This document shows, one piece after another, positions 1 through 7,437 of a stretch of DNA of 38,431 bases (its first letter is position 1; every line of letters begins with the position of its first letter). This DNA is from Candidatus Onthousia faecavium (GTDB taxonomy: Bacteria > Bacillota_I > Bacilli_A > RF39 > UBA660). The stretch is taken from assembly GCA_018711135.1 (NCBI GenBank), contig DVIS01000014.1, positions 1 to 38,431 on the forward strand, written 5' to 3'. The position numbers and the translations under genes were made by a program. The notes under the pieces are model-generated. The model was not told the DNA's origin. It was given only the letters and a program-made list of their open reading frames with translations, and ran no database searches.

Positions 1-30
1 CCTGAGCCAGGATCAAACTCTCAATAAAAA
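1..30 (-). rRNA. 16S ribosomal RNA, 5' end only (partial)
   Basis: The first 22 bases are the reverse complement of the universal 16S 5' segment GAGAGTTTGATCCTGGCTCA, so a minus-strand 16S gene runs off the left edge. The mature 5' end cannot be placed exactly and 30 is an estimate. The leader to its right carries boxA and three promoters. Confidence 0.95.
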
Positions 31-51
31 TTATTATTATTATTATTATTT
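31..51. repeat. ATT trinucleotide run next to the 16S 5' end
   Basis: About seven ATT units lie between the rRNA leader and the mature 16S start. It is a simple sequence repeat inside the precursor rRNA, likely near the processing stem. Copy number may vary between rRNA operons or strains. Confidence 0.8.
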
Positions 52-88
52 GAATTAATCCCGACAACTCAAAATTGACGTTTTGCTT

Positions 89-103
89 AGTTTTCAAAGA
101 ACA
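89..103 (-). promoter_or_regulatory. rRNA leader boxA-like antitermination element
   Basis: On the minus strand this reads TGTTCTTTGAAAACT, the form commonly seen upstream of 16S genes in Bacilli and regarded as the NusB/NusE-binding boxA. It lies about 60 nt before the 16S 5' end, downstream of all three promoters, as expected for a transcribed leader signal. Confidence 0.7.
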
Positions 104-131
104 TTTTGTTTCTTTCTCAAGTTGCGTTTCT

Positions 132-160
132 AATATACCAAATTTTTTTTGCTTTGTCAA
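132..160 (-). promoter_or_regulatory. rRNA operon promoter, proximal (P3)
   Basis: Minus strand: TTGACA (155-160), a 17-bp spacer and TATATT (132-137). It is the closest of three tandem sigma-A promoters to the 16S gene. Its -10 region shares a GGTATATTAGAAA context with the distal promoter, which suggests duplication of the promoter unit. Confidence 0.85.
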
Positions 161-244
161 CACATTTTTTTATTTTTTTGTTTTATTTTTTTTGTATGTT
201 TTTTGTGTTGTTGCTAATTGCTCTTTTTTGGTTAACGCTCTTTC

Positions 245-273
245 ACTATATCAATTTTAGCTTTTACTGTCAA
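245..273 (-). promoter_or_regulatory. rRNA operon promoter, middle (P2)
   Basis: Minus strand: TTGACA (268-273), 17-bp spacer, TATAGT (245-250). A-rich sequence upstream could act as an UP element. Confidence 0.85.
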
Positions 274-340
274 GCTTTTTTTTGAATTTTTTTCATTTAT
301 TTTTTAAGCTTTTTTGCTAAAATTTCAAGCGACGTTTTCT

Positions 341-369
341 AATATACCAGAGCTCTATTTTCCTGTCAA
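341..369 (-). promoter_or_regulatory. rRNA operon promoter, distal (P1)
   Basis: Minus strand: TTGACA (364-369), 17-bp spacer, TATATT (341-346), then TTAGAAAACG as in P3. A-tracts lie just upstream. With P2 and P3 this gives three tandem consensus-like promoters spaced about 100 bp apart. Nothing else is seen between 31 and 425. Confidence 0.85.
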
Positions 370-425
370 CACTTTTTTTAAAAAAAATTTACTTTTTTCT
401 TGAAAGTATCATTTTACTTATATTT

Positions 426-983
426 TTACTTTCTTTTAACTGGTATTTGGGCTTTTTTTTCTAAATAAATTTTAACCCATTTTTCAATTTGCTCATCTTT
501 AAAATAATTATCCCTAGTTCTTACCTCATTTATTAAATCAGATAATTGTTTTTTTATAATCTTATCTAAGAGAACAGGATAAGCGTATTTATTCTTATGA
601 TATTTATATTCATTTTTATCTAAAATTTTAAAGCTTCCATTGGGAAACACTTTTAGATCTAAATCATAATCTATATATTTGATTGTATTATCTTCTATAA
701 TTATTGGGCTTGCCATATTGCAATAATAGTATATTCCTCTTTGCTTATATTGTCCGATTATATTAAACCAACGATTTAAAAAAAAGTATAATACAGCTGG
801 TTCTTTTGTTTTCCAGGTATGACCATCTTTTTCAGTAACAGTAGTACAATTATTACCAAAAATTAAAATACCATTTTTAAAATCATAATGTAAAAGAATC
901 GCTTCATCCCACGCTTTATAAATATCACCATTATGTTTATAACTATGAATTTTATAATTTTTCCCTATTTTTAAATATTCCAT
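426..983 (-). CDS. DUF402 / Ntdp-like nucleotide phosphatase family protein
   Basis: A 185-residue protein resembling the DUF402 family, which includes the Bacilli Ntdp/YgaC nucleoside tri- and diphosphate phosphatases. Family hallmarks visible are an aromatic-rich N-terminal beta region, a segment WFNIIGQYKQRGIYYYCN (about 72-89), and the acidic stretch IKYIDYDLDLKV (about 101-112), where family members bind divalent metal. The start ATG at 983 has a clear GGAGGTG Shine-Dalgarno site 5-6 nt upstream. The gene stands alone between the rRNA promoters and an IS element and shows no obvious terminator before the rRNA promoters. The family assignment is fairly secure; substrate is inferred only from the family. 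Confidence 0.75.
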   Translation of the reverse strand: MEYLKIGKNYKIHSYKHNGDIYKAWDEAILLHYDFKNGILIFGNNCTTVTEKDGHTWKTKEPAVLYFFLNRWFNIIGQYKQRGIYYYCNMASPIIIEDNTIKYIDYDLDLKVFPNGSFKILDKNEYKYHKNKYAYPVLLDKIIKKQLSDLINEVRTRDNYFKDEQIEKWVKIYLEKKAQIPVKRK

Positions 984-1107
984 TTTTTCACCTCCATTAA
1001 ATTTTGTTTTTACTTTATTTAGCTTCTAACTATATTTAGTTATTGATAGTCATTATTATTTTATAACATTTTTTATTTTTTTAATAGACGAACTTTTAAA
1101 TAAATTT

Positions 1108-1126
1108 CCACTAGCTTAGCTAGTGG
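1108..1126. repeat. Right-end hairpin of the IS200-type element
   Basis: CCACTAGC - TTA - GCTAGTGG forms an 8-bp perfect stem with a 3-nt loop, downstream of tnpA and followed by T residues. It is a candidate TnpA recognition hairpin and may also act as a terminator on the plus strand. Confidence 0.6.
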
Positions 1127-1207
1127 TTTTTATTTTTCGCCTAAAAGGCTATACTAATGGCACTCACTAAAGTGCCTAACACGACTGCCAAAAGCATCTA
1201 TTACTTA

Positions 1208-1671
1208 CTACCCTTTAAAAGGGTCAAAATCTTCAAGTGTCATCTGACAGCTTAATTGATCTTCTTTTAACTGATTTGCTATATATTCCTTTATTTTTTT
1301 GTATTTTTTCCAACTCTATCTACATAATATCCTCTACACCAGAACTCTCTATTCCTATACTGATATCTCATATTTGCCCATTTACTATATATCATCAAAC
1401 TACTCTTTCCTTTTAGAAATCTCATGAATGATGACACACTATATTTTGGTGGTATTTCCAATAACATATGTATATGATCAGGACAAACCTCTGCTTCTAT
1501 TATTGTTACCCCTTTCCATTCACATAATTGTCTTAATATTTGTCCTATTTCTAATCTTTTACTAGCATAAAAAACTTTTCTTCTATATTTTGGTGCAAAT
1601 ACTATGTGATATTTACAATTCCACGTTGTATGTGCTAAACTTTTAATGTCATTTATTTTGATTTCTTTCAT
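1208..1671 (-). CDS. tnpA: IS200/IS605 transposase TnpA, split by a -1 frameshift at an A7 run
   Basis: Single-stranded DNA transposase of the Y1_Tnp HUH family. Starting at ATG 1671 (AGGAGG just upstream), frame 0 reads MKEIKINDIK and runs 126 residues to TAA at 1291. The metal-binding HUH motif HIH is at residues 66-68. Frame 0 ends directly after a run of seven A (1294-1300). In the -1 frame the protein continues IKEYIANQL and ends at TAG 1208, giving about 154 residues, the normal family length. The catalytic tyrosine of this family lies in the last helix, so the Tyr of IKEYI (about residue 130) is encoded only after the shift. The heptamer A AAA AAA is in the correct phase for -1 slippage, with a stop codon immediately after. 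Alternatives are a one-base deletion that kills the gene, or a homopolymer sequencing error. Confidence 0.85.
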
Positions 1672-1775
1672 TATAAATGTCCTCCTTCTAATATATATGG
1701 TTGCTTCTTGGCAGTCGCAACACATATTATATTAGAAGGAGTTTTTATTTTCAACTCATCGCTAAAGCTTTACTG

Positions 1776-1798
1776 AACCCCTAGACTATCTAGGGGTT
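1776..1798. repeat. Left-end hairpin of the IS200-type element
   Basis: A 10-bp perfect stem (AACCCCTAGA / TCTAGGGGTT) with loop CTA, about 105 nt upstream of the tnpA start. Position and form fit the left-end imperfect palindromes recognised by IS200-type TnpA. In related elements such hairpins also limit read-through into tnpA. Confidence 0.6.
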
Positions 1799-1811
1799 TT
1801 CCCTAACAACG

Positions 1812-1836
1812 AAAAAAGCACTCCCAGGAATGCTTT
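1812..1836 (-). terminator. Terminator of the gpsA operon
   Basis: Minus strand: AAAGCA stem arm (1831-1836), a loop, then TGCTTT (1815-1820) running into a six-T tract. It lies 44 nt after the stop of the last small gene and closes the minus-strand operon that begins with gpsA. Confidence 0.65.
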
Positions 1837-1879
1837 ATTTTAATTTTCTATTATTTAATAGTTAGATAACATTATAATT

Positions 1880-2038
1880 TTATTTTTTGCCAAAGTAATT
1901 TATAGCCCAGCAGCAGATTAAAAATAGTAAAAGAGCGGTTGCAACCCAAAAAATAGGAGATGAAGAATAGTTTTCTACGAGGTCATAGATTTTATCACCT
2001 AAGTCTTCTAAAAAACTTTTGATACTTAATACAAGCAT
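1880..2038 (-). CDS. 52-residue single-span membrane peptide
   Basis: A short ORF whose ATG (2036-2038) overlaps the stop of the DUF308 gene in a TAATG arrangement, a typical sign of translational coupling. It begins MLVLSIKSFLEDLGDKIYDL, has a polar middle, then one hydrophobic span (about residues 29-46, including FWVATALLLFLICCWAI) and a short basic tail. An intrinsic terminator follows at 1812-1836. I do not recognise a family; position suggests a partner of the preceding membrane proteins. Confidence 0.6.
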   Translation of the reverse strand: MLVLSIKSFLEDLGDKIYDLVENYSSSPIFWVATALLLFLICCWAINYFGKK

Positions 2039-2667
2039 TACTCATCCTCTTTTTCTACTTCTCTAACAACTTTAGCTTCTTTAGTATGGTTACGTTTTCC
2101 TTTTACATTAGTACTTATTTCAACACTTATACTATTGCTTTTTCTTAATATAATTGTATTAACAAGATCAAGTATAGCATAAATAGCAATAAATAAGCCA
2201 ATAATTTTGGTAACAATAACAGCACTTTTAAAAGGATTAAATAAGATGATAACACCACAAATTAAACATATAAGGGCTGTAATTAAAGAAGCAACAAAAT
2301 ACCTACTACCAAGATTCTTTAAAATTAAGGCCTGCTGTATTTTCATAGAACTACTTATTATTATTATAATTCCCACAATAATCGGGATAGCACTACCTAT
2401 TGCTTCTGGCATTGTTATTAAAAATATGCCGGCAAGAATACTGATAACACCATAAACAATATTTAGTTGATTAAAAATATCGCGGTTACTATTTCTGATA
2501 AATCGTATGATAGCAATAATGCCAATTGCCATTAAGATAGCCCCAATAAAATAAGAAATAGCCATTAATGTCGCTCCAGATTTAAAAAACAAGAAAAGGC
2601 CTAGTATTAAAAGTAAACTTGAACTAATAACTGAAGGCATCATTATTTTCTTAATTTCCACTTTCAT
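2038..2667 (-). CDS. DUF308 (HdeD-like) six-span membrane protein
   Basis: Integral membrane protein with about six hydrophobic spans arranged as three hairpins, the pattern of the DUF308/HdeD family. The start ATG at 2667 follows AGGAGG by 6 nt; an in-frame ATG 15 nt upstream lacks spacing to a good site. The gene start lies inside the end of the preceding VanZ/RDD gene, and its stop overlaps the start of the 52-residue peptide, so three membrane genes are tightly coupled behind gpsA. The tail after the last span is highly charged (about 30 residues of K, E and R). HdeD itself is an acid-resistance protein in enterobacteria; that role cannot be carried over here. Confidence 0.75.
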   Translation of the reverse strand: MKVEIKKIMMPSVISSSLLLILGLFLFFKSGATLMAISYFIGAILMAIGIIAIIRFIRNSNRDIFNQLNIVYGVISILAGIFLITMPEAIGSAIPIIVGIIIIISSSMKIQQALILKNLGSRYFVASLITALICLICGVIILFNPFKSAVIVTKIIGLFIAIYAILDLVNTIILRKSNSISVEISTNVKGKRNHTKEAKVVREVEKEDE

Positions 2668-3790
2668 TATCTTCCTCCTCACTTATTGTATAGTTTACCA
2701 TATTTTCTTTTTTTTGACTAGATTTTGGAGTATAACTTATCATACTAATATTTTCTGTTTTTGTAAGATGCTCATAAAACAAAGGCTTTTTGTAACCTAA
2801 GAACCTTATAAAAATTGTAAAATAGCTATAAATTAGGAAAAGAGCATATAATAATATGATGAAATCTGGTAAATAATTTAGATAATTAATAAAGAAAACA
2901 GGGCCAAAAACAATTAGAAAATATAATAATGCTTGTCTTATAAAGATTGCAAGAACTGGATATTTAGCTGTTGATAATAACTTAATCTTAACGACTAATT
3001 TACCAATAGTCGTTTTCGTAAATATCGGAATAATTACATAATATATTAATATTAAAATAAATGTTAATAAATAATAGTTATTATTTCTTGATATTAATAT
3101 GGTTATAAAGAAGATAATCATAAAAAAGAAAAGATCCACTAGAAAAGCAAGAAAACGGCGATAGATAGAAACCGTTTTACCTTTTAGGTAAGAAATTTCA
3201 TCTATTTTATCTCTTTTAGGTAATAAAATGGTAATAATAGGTGTGAAAAGATAACCTAAAAAACCTCCTAAAGTATTAATAATTAAGTCATCAACATCAA
3301 AAAGACGATAGGCTTTATCATAAATACCATACAACCCAGTTAACTGGGTTAGTTCAAAAAAAAGACTAAGGCCCAAAGTTGCAGGAATGATAAAATACCA
3401 TTTCTTTTTAAAATAATAACGTAAATAAACACCAAAAGGAAAAGTTAAAAGGAGATTAAAGAGAATGGTATAAACAATTGGCGCAGTAAAAAATGATAAG
3501 TTGTTACTGGTTTTAATAGCATCAATAAAGTCTGCAAGAAAACTAAATGGAATTAATTGCGGTGTTTTAGGAGCCATAATAGCAACAGCTTCCCTGGTTG
3601 GTAAAGGAAGAATTACTAAGAAATAAGCTGCTAAAAGATATAAGATAAAGGTATAAATAATTACACTTCTTATTAGAGGAACAGAGCCATATTTACGATA
3701 CTGAAAAATCAAATATGGTATTGTTATTAAAAAAGCTAAGAAAGGAAAAAGAAGAATTGCAGTTTTTATAGATTCTAAATATATTTCCAT
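2651..3790 (-). CDS. VanZ-like plus RDD-domain membrane protein
   Basis: A 379-residue polytopic protein. The N-terminal half is a VanZ-like domain: several spans with VILPLPTREAV (about 60-70), the FELTQ stretch at about 146-150 and the VDDLIINTLGGFLGY segment (about 166-180), which are family signatures. The C-terminal half has the RDD pattern: YRRFLAFLVDLFFF (about 210-223) and TTIGKLVVKIKLL (about 260-272). VanZ/RDD fusions are common in Bacillota; VanZ proteins are linked to teicoplanin and lipoglycopeptide tolerance in some hosts, but the RDD fusions are uncharacterised. It starts 5 nt after gpsA and overlaps the DUF308 gene. The Shine-Dalgarno site is weak, which fits coupling to gpsA translation. 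Confidence 0.8.
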   Translation of the reverse strand: MEIYLESIKTAILLFPFLAFLITIPYLIFQYRKYGSVPLIRSVIIYTFILYLLAAYFLVILPLPTREAVAIMAPKTPQLIPFSFLADFIDAIKTSNNLSFFTAPIVYTILFNLLLTFPFGVYLRYYFKKKWYFIIPATLGLSLFFELTQLTGLYGIYDKAYRLFDVDDLIINTLGGFLGYLFTPIITILLPKRDKIDEISYLKGKTVSIYRRFLAFLVDLFFFMIIFFITILISRNNNYYLLTFILILIYYVIIPIFTKTTIGKLVVKIKLLSTAKYPVLAIFIRQALLYFLIVFGPVFFINYLNYLPDFIILLYALFLIYSYFTIFIRFLGYKKPLFYEHLTKTENISMISYTPKSSQKKENMVNYTISEEEDNESGN

Positions 3791-3795
3791 ACTGA

Positions 3796-4770
3796 TTAAA
3801 ATAACTCTATTACTTTATCTAAAGAATCCCTACCATTAAAGTAGTTAGTCATATTTTTTAAAACTGCAATAATATTAGGACAGATATCATTTATCTTAGT
3901 TATTCTTTCTTGCAAAGCCTTTAAAGCTACTACTCCTTCAACAGTAAAATGATCTAAATACTCTTTTGCTTCTTCTTTATTAAGATATAAAAGAGTCCCA
4001 TAGGTGTAATTACGACTATTTTTACTATTACAAGTTAATAAAATATCTCCTAAGGCCCCATAACATGTAGCAGTTTTTTTAGATCCACCTAACGAATTGA
4101 CTAATAAGACGGCATAATTATAAATTTTAGTAAGATAATAAGCATTGGTAGAATCTTTTTGATACTTACTATTTATACTTCCCATTAAAATAGCAAGAAT
4201 ATTTTTTATAACTCCATACAATTCTAACCCTATTATATCTTCTGTTATTTCTATTTCAACATTAGTATCTTTAAATAGATTTAAAACAATATTTTTAGTC
4301 ATTTCATCTTTGGTAGCTAAAGTAAGACCACAGCGACTATTTACAATTAATTCTTTAGCAAAAGTAGGTCCTGCTAAATAAGAAACATGACCTTTTAAAT
4401 TCAAGTCTTGGTAAATTTCATGCATTAGATAATTAGTACTCTTTTCTAGACCTTTAGAAACTAAAAGAACACGGCTATTAGAATTTAGATAGTCTTTTAA
4501 TTTTATTAAAACCTCTCTTACATAATTACAGGGAATGGCAACGATGATTAAATCAGGCTTTTTTAAGGCTTCAGTTAAACTCAGCGTTACTTTTAAATCA
4601 GAGGCAAGTTTTATACCAGTTAAAACTTTGTCATAAGTATTATTGGAGGTTATTTCTAAATACTCTTCTTCAAAGGTTGTCCAAAGAGTAATTTTTCCTT
4701 TGCTTTTATCATGTAGTAAATTTCCTAAGGCAAGACCAAAAGCTCCTGTTCCTAATATTGTTATATTCAT
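3796..4770 (-). CDS. gpsA: NAD(P)-dependent glycerol-3-phosphate dehydrogenase
   Basis: GpsA reduces dihydroxyacetone phosphate to sn-glycerol 3-phosphate, the backbone for membrane phospholipids, in the cytoplasm. The chosen ATG (4770) gives 324 residues beginning MNITILGTGAFGLALGNLL, with the Rossmann GxGxxG dinucleotide site at the very N terminus as expected. AAGGAAGGTG lies 6 nt upstream; upstream in-frame ATGs would add an unneeded basic extension. Other family features are VSKGLEK and the SYLAGPTFAKEL substrate-binding stretch, with the catalytic Lys in ELYGVIKNI. It is the first gene of an operon with three membrane-protein genes, and a sigma-A promoter lies directly upstream. Confidence 0.95.
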   Translation of the reverse strand: MNITILGTGAFGLALGNLLHDKSKGKITLWTTFEEEYLEITSNNTYDKVLTGIKLASDLKVTLSLTEALKKPDLIIVAIPCNYVREVLIKLKDYLNSNSRVLLVSKGLEKSTNYLMHEIYQDLNLKGHVSYLAGPTFAKELIVNSRCGLTLATKDEMTKNIVLNLFKDTNVEIEITEDIIGLELYGVIKNILAILMGSINSKYQKDSTNAYYLTKIYNYAVLLVNSLGGSKKTATCYGALGDILLTCNSKNSRNYTYGTLLYLNKEEAKEYLDHFTVEGVVALKALQERITKINDICPNIIAVLKNMTNYFNGRDSLDKVIELF

Positions 4771-4789
4771 TTTCATCACCTTCCTTATA

Positions 4790-4818
4790 ATCATACTAAT
4801 TAGTTTACTTTTTGACAA
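4790..4818 (-). promoter_or_regulatory. Promoter of the gpsA operon
   Basis: Minus strand: TTGTCA (4813-4818), 17-bp spacer, TATGAT (4790-4795). Transcription would begin near 4783, leaving a very short leader that still contains the Shine-Dalgarno site. Confidence 0.65.
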
Positions 4819-4823
4819 GAAGA

Positions 4824-4856
4824 ATCATCTTACAATTTAGTAAGATGATCTTTTTT
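4824..4856 (+). terminator. Perfect 10-bp hairpin with T tract between gpsA and xre
   Basis: ATCATCTTAC (4824-4833) pairs perfectly with GTAAGATGAT (4840-4849), followed on the plus strand by C and six T. It lies between divergent genes, so no known plus-strand gene ends here. It may stop antisense transcription coming out of gpsA or form part of the xre leader. Confidence 0.5.
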
Positions 4857-4954
4857 ATGTATAAGTTACATTTTATAGAACATATTATTAGTGGTTATAT
4901 AGCCAGTAGTCGTACAACCAAATTTATTGTTAGAATTAATTTGAGGGCGATATT

Positions 4955-5206
4955 ATGAGTAAAGATGGTATTGAGGTTAGAATTGGAAAAAGTTCTTTCT
5001 ACTTTAAACTCAGTAATTTACTTGATAAGAAAAAAATTAGTAGAAATAAACTTGTCCAAGACACAGGTACTGATTATAAAGTTGTAACTAGATACTTAAC
5101 TGGAGATCTTGAAAGAATTGATTTAGTTGTTCTAGAGAGATTTTGTAATTATTTAGACTGTGATATAACTGATATTATCGAACTTAAAAAGAACAAATCT
5201 AGATAA
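4955..5206 (+). CDS. Xre/Cro-type helix-turn-helix regulator
   Basis: An 83-residue protein that is almost entirely a Cro/C1-type helix-turn-helix domain. The segment from FKLSNLLDKKKISRNKLVQDTG through DYKVVTRYLTG gives helices 1 to 3, with recognition helix near residues 41-49, and it ends with LDCDITDIIEL, the usual close of single-domain Cro-like repressors. GAGGGCGAT precedes the ATG. The upstream sequence contains a near-palindrome GGTTATATAGCC (about 4893-4904) that could be its own operator; this is inference. The gene ends in a bidirectional terminator shared with the convergent membrane-protein gene. Confidence 0.8.
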   Translation: MSKDGIEVRIGKSSFYFKLSNLLDKKKISRNKLVQDTGTDYKVVTRYLTGDLERIDLVVLERFCNYLDCDITDIIELKKNKSR

Positions 5207-5239
5207 AAGCTTAAGGTTTAACTTTCCTTAAGCTTTTTT
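5205..5239. terminator. Bidirectional terminator between xre and the membrane-protein gene
   Basis: A 12-bp perfect stem (AAAAGCTTAAGG 5205-5216 / CCTTAAGCTTTT 5226-5237) with a 9-nt loop. The A/T ends give U tracts in both directions. The stop codon of the minus-strand gene (5218-5220) lies in the loop. Confidence 0.85.
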
Positions 5240-5907
5240 CTTTTTGGAATAAAGTGTTCTATTCCTTTATATTTATCCCGTTTATGAATGTAGAAATATC
5301 CCAAAGTTGAAAAGGTAATAGCCCCAATAAAATTAACGAGTAAATCTTCAATTGTATCAATTAGACCAATATCTAAATAACCATTAGGAATAATGATGCT
5401 TTGATTATCACCATAATAAATAACTGTTTTAGAAATATCATTAATAGTTTTAGGGTTAAAGCCTTCTGCATCATCTAAACTAACGGAAGATATTCTAGTT
5501 ACAATAGTATCTTTTTGCATATCAGATTTAAAAAGAGTATCAGCACTATATTCAAAAAATTCCCAGACTACACCGACGGTCATTGAAAAGCAAAATGAGA
5601 CTAAAGCTACAAAAAGAGGACTCATTTCAAAGTTTATTTTTTCGGTTCGATTTAAAATATCAATTAAGGAAAAACCAATAGCAGCGGCAAGAAAACCATT
5701 TAGAGTATGTAAAATCATGTCCCAATTAGGAAAAATATTATAAAAGTTTTGAATTTCACCTAGTATTTCAGCCGAAAAAATAAATAGGAGAATTATTATT
5801 TCTAGAACACTGGGAATACTTACTTTAAATTTTTCTTCAATAAAGAAAGGAATAATAAAAAGAACTAAGGTCAGAACGCAAAGGAAAACATTATGATAAT
5901 TTCCCAT
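5218..5907 (-). CDS. Polytopic membrane protein, DUF2238/YjdF-like
   Basis: A 229-residue membrane protein with about five spans. Visible conserved-looking motifs are NWDMILHTLNGFLAAAIGF (about 61-79), carrying D, H and N in a membrane context, and VGVVWEFFEYSADTLF (about 112-127). Such D/H and WEFFE patterns occur in the DUF2238/YjdF group of small membrane proteins, and I assign it there with moderate confidence. A soluble segment (about 128-185) separates the last spans. It follows a 40-residue ORF by 10 nt and ends in the shared terminator at 5205-5239. Confidence 0.55.
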   Translation of the reverse strand: MGNYHNVFLCVLTLVLFIIPFFIEEKFKVSIPSVLEIIILLFIFSAEILGEIQNFYNIFPNWDMILHTLNGFLAAAIGFSLIDILNRTEKINFEMSPLFVALVSFCFSMTVGVVWEFFEYSADTLFKSDMQKDTIVTRISSVSLDDAEGFNPKTINDISKTVIYYGDNQSIIIPNGYLDIGLIDTIEDLLVNFIGAITFSTLGYFYIHKRDKYKGIEHFIPKRKKLKES

Positions 5908-5917
5908 AAAAATCTCT

Positions 5918-6040
5918 CTAATTAAGCAAATTATGACTAAAAATCTCAGCGTTACATAAAAAAATGGCTACTTTCTTATTTTCCTCTTCTTTATAATAGG
6001 CAGCTAGTTTTTTCTTAAACTCTTTTGCTTTTTTAAACAT
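5918..6040 (-). CDS. 40-residue basic small protein
   Basis: A short ORF starting ATG 6040 with AGGAAGTG 5 nt upstream. It begins MFKKAKEFKKKLAAYYKEEE and ends at TAG 5918, 10 nt before the start of the membrane-protein gene, so the two are likely cotranscribed. The N-terminal half looks like a charged amphipathic helix. No family is recognised. It could be a real small protein or a translated leader for the next gene. Confidence 0.5.
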   Translation of the reverse strand: MFKKAKEFKKKLAAYYKEEENKKVAIFLCNAEIFSHNLLN

Positions 6041-6095
6041 AATATCACTTCCTTTTCTATTAATTATAGTTTATATTTAAAATTGTGTAAAGGTG

Positions 6096-6104
6096 TGATA
6101 CAAT
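6096..6104 (+). promoter_or_regulatory. Extended -10 promoter of der
   Basis: TGATACAAT gives an extended -10 (TG at 6096-6097, TACAAT at 6099-6104). No good -35 is visible, as is usual for extended -10 promoters. It lies 20 nt before the der start. Confidence 0.5.
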
Positions 6105-6124
6105 ATGAGAAATGAGGAGGTGGT

Positions 6125-7435
6125 ATGATGAAATTACCTATTGTTGCAATAGTTGGACGACCTAATGTGGGGAAAAGTACATTATTTAATAAAATTGCTG
6201 GAGAAAGAATTGCTATTATTGAAGATACACCTGGAGTAACTAGAGATAGACTTTATCAAGAAACAAGTTATTTAAATAAACCTTTTTATTTAGTTGATAC
6301 TGGTGGAATTGATTTAGGTAATGAGCGTTTTAACGAAGAAATTAAAATGCAAGCGGAAATTGCTATTAACGAAGCAGATGTTGTTATTTTTGTTGTTGAT
6401 GGCAAAGAAGGAATTACTAGTAATGACTTGGTAGTTCGTGATATTTTAAGAAAGAGTAAAAAGCGTATTATCGTTGCGATTAATAAAGTAGATAATAAAA
6501 GTAGTCTTGATAATATCTATGATTTTTATGAATTAGGTTTTGATACTTATATTCCTATAAGCGCTATTCATAATACTGGCTATATTGAGCTAATGGATGA
6601 GGTTACAGAAGGTTTTAAAGAAAAAGATAGTGAAGAGATTGATCCAAGAGTTCATATCGCTATTATCGGTAGACCTAATGTGGGGAAAAGTAGTCTTACT
6701 AATGCTATTTTAAATGAAGAGAGAATGGTGGTTAGCGATGTAGCAGGTACAACAAGGGACTCAATAGATTCTGTTTTTAAATATCATGATGAAGAGTTTG
6801 TATTGATAGATACTGCTGGAATGAGAAAAAAAGGTAAAATCTATGAAAATGTTGAAAAATATAGTTTATTTCGATCAATGGCAGCAATAGATCGAAGTGA
6901 TATATGTCTTTTAGTTATTGATGCAGCTGATGGAATTAAAGAACACGATAAACATATTGCAGGATATGCGATTGAAAAAGGAAAAGGATTAATAATTGTT
7001 GTTAACAAATGGGATATAGCAAAAGAAGAAACTATTAGTGAATATAAGAAATTAATAAAAGCAGAATTTCAGTTTGCTACTTATGCTCCAATTGTATTTT
7101 TGTCAGCGTTGACCAAGAAAAGGATTCATACGTTAATGCCTGAAGTTATAAAAGTAAAAGAAAATATTAAACGAGAAATAAAAACAAGTATTTTAAATGA
7201 TGTAATCATTGATGCTTACCAATTAAATCCAGCACCTAGTTATAAGGCAAAGAGATTAAAAATTTATTTTACTAGTCAAACAGGAATTAAACCACCTAAA
7301 TTTACTTTTAGAGTAAATGATAAAGGATTAGTGCATTTTTCTTATAAACGTTATTTAGAAAATAAAATTAGAGAGAATTTCGATTTTGAAGGAACGCCAA
7401 TTATTTTACAATTTAAGAATAGAAACGGGGAATAA
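6125..7435 (+). CDS. der: Ribosome biogenesis GTPase Der (EngA)
   Basis: Der has two tandem GTPase domains and a KH-like C-terminal domain and acts in 50S subunit maturation. Both G1 motifs read GRPNVGKS (residues 11-18 and 182-189). G3 appears as DTGG and DTAG, and G4 as NKVD (120-123) and NKWD. The KH-like end contains FTFRVNDKGLVHFSYKRYL. Length 436 is normal. ATG ATG at 6125/6128 follows GAGGAGGTG; 6128 has the better spacing, so the true start may be one codon later. A 61-residue ORF follows by 2 nt. Confidence 0.97.
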   Translation: MMKLPIVAIVGRPNVGKSTLFNKIAGERIAIIEDTPGVTRDRLYQETSYLNKPFYLVDTGGIDLGNERFNEEIKMQAEIAINEADVVIFVVDGKEGITSNDLVVRDILRKSKKRIIVAINKVDNKSSLDNIYDFYELGFDTYIPISAIHNTGYIELMDEVTEGFKEKDSEEIDPRVHIAIIGRPNVGKSSLTNAILNEERMVVSDVAGTTRDSIDSVFKYHDEEFVLIDTAGMRKKGKIYENVEKYSLFRSMAAIDRSDICLLVIDAADGIKEHDKHIAGYAIEKGKGLIIVVNKWDIAKEETISEYKKLIKAEFQFATYAPIVFLSALTKKRIHTLMPEVIKVKENIKREIKTSILNDVIIDAYQLNPAPSYKAKRLKIYFTSQTGIKPPKFTFRVNDKGLVHFSYKRYLENKIRENFDFEGTPIILQFKNRNGE

Positions 7436-7437
7436 AA

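Larger units (their letters stand above)
1108..1798 (-). mobile_element. IS200/IS605-family insertion sequence (tnpA only)
   Basis: A tnpA gene of the HUH Y1 transposase family is flanked by two perfect short hairpins, one of 8 bp at 1108-1126 and one of 10 bp at 1776-1798. No terminal inverted repeats or target duplication are expected, because this family transposes as single-stranded circles using end hairpins. No tnpB is present, so this is an IS200-type element. Exact ends are uncertain by some bases because cleavage sites lie outside the hairpins. Confidence 0.75.

Noticed and set aside
75-260. 61-codon plus-strand open frame rich in Phe and Cys
   Set aside because: It is the complement of the rRNA leader with its A-rich promoters, has no ribosome site, and its composition is an artefact of T runs.
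2207-2455. Plus-strand 82-codon frame inside the DUF308 gene
   Set aside because: It is antisense to a well-supported gene, with no initiation signal. The same applies to plus-strand frames at 12013, 12587, 19285, 20277, 25733 and 35278 and to the minus-strand frames at 7652, 7977, 28555 and 34466.
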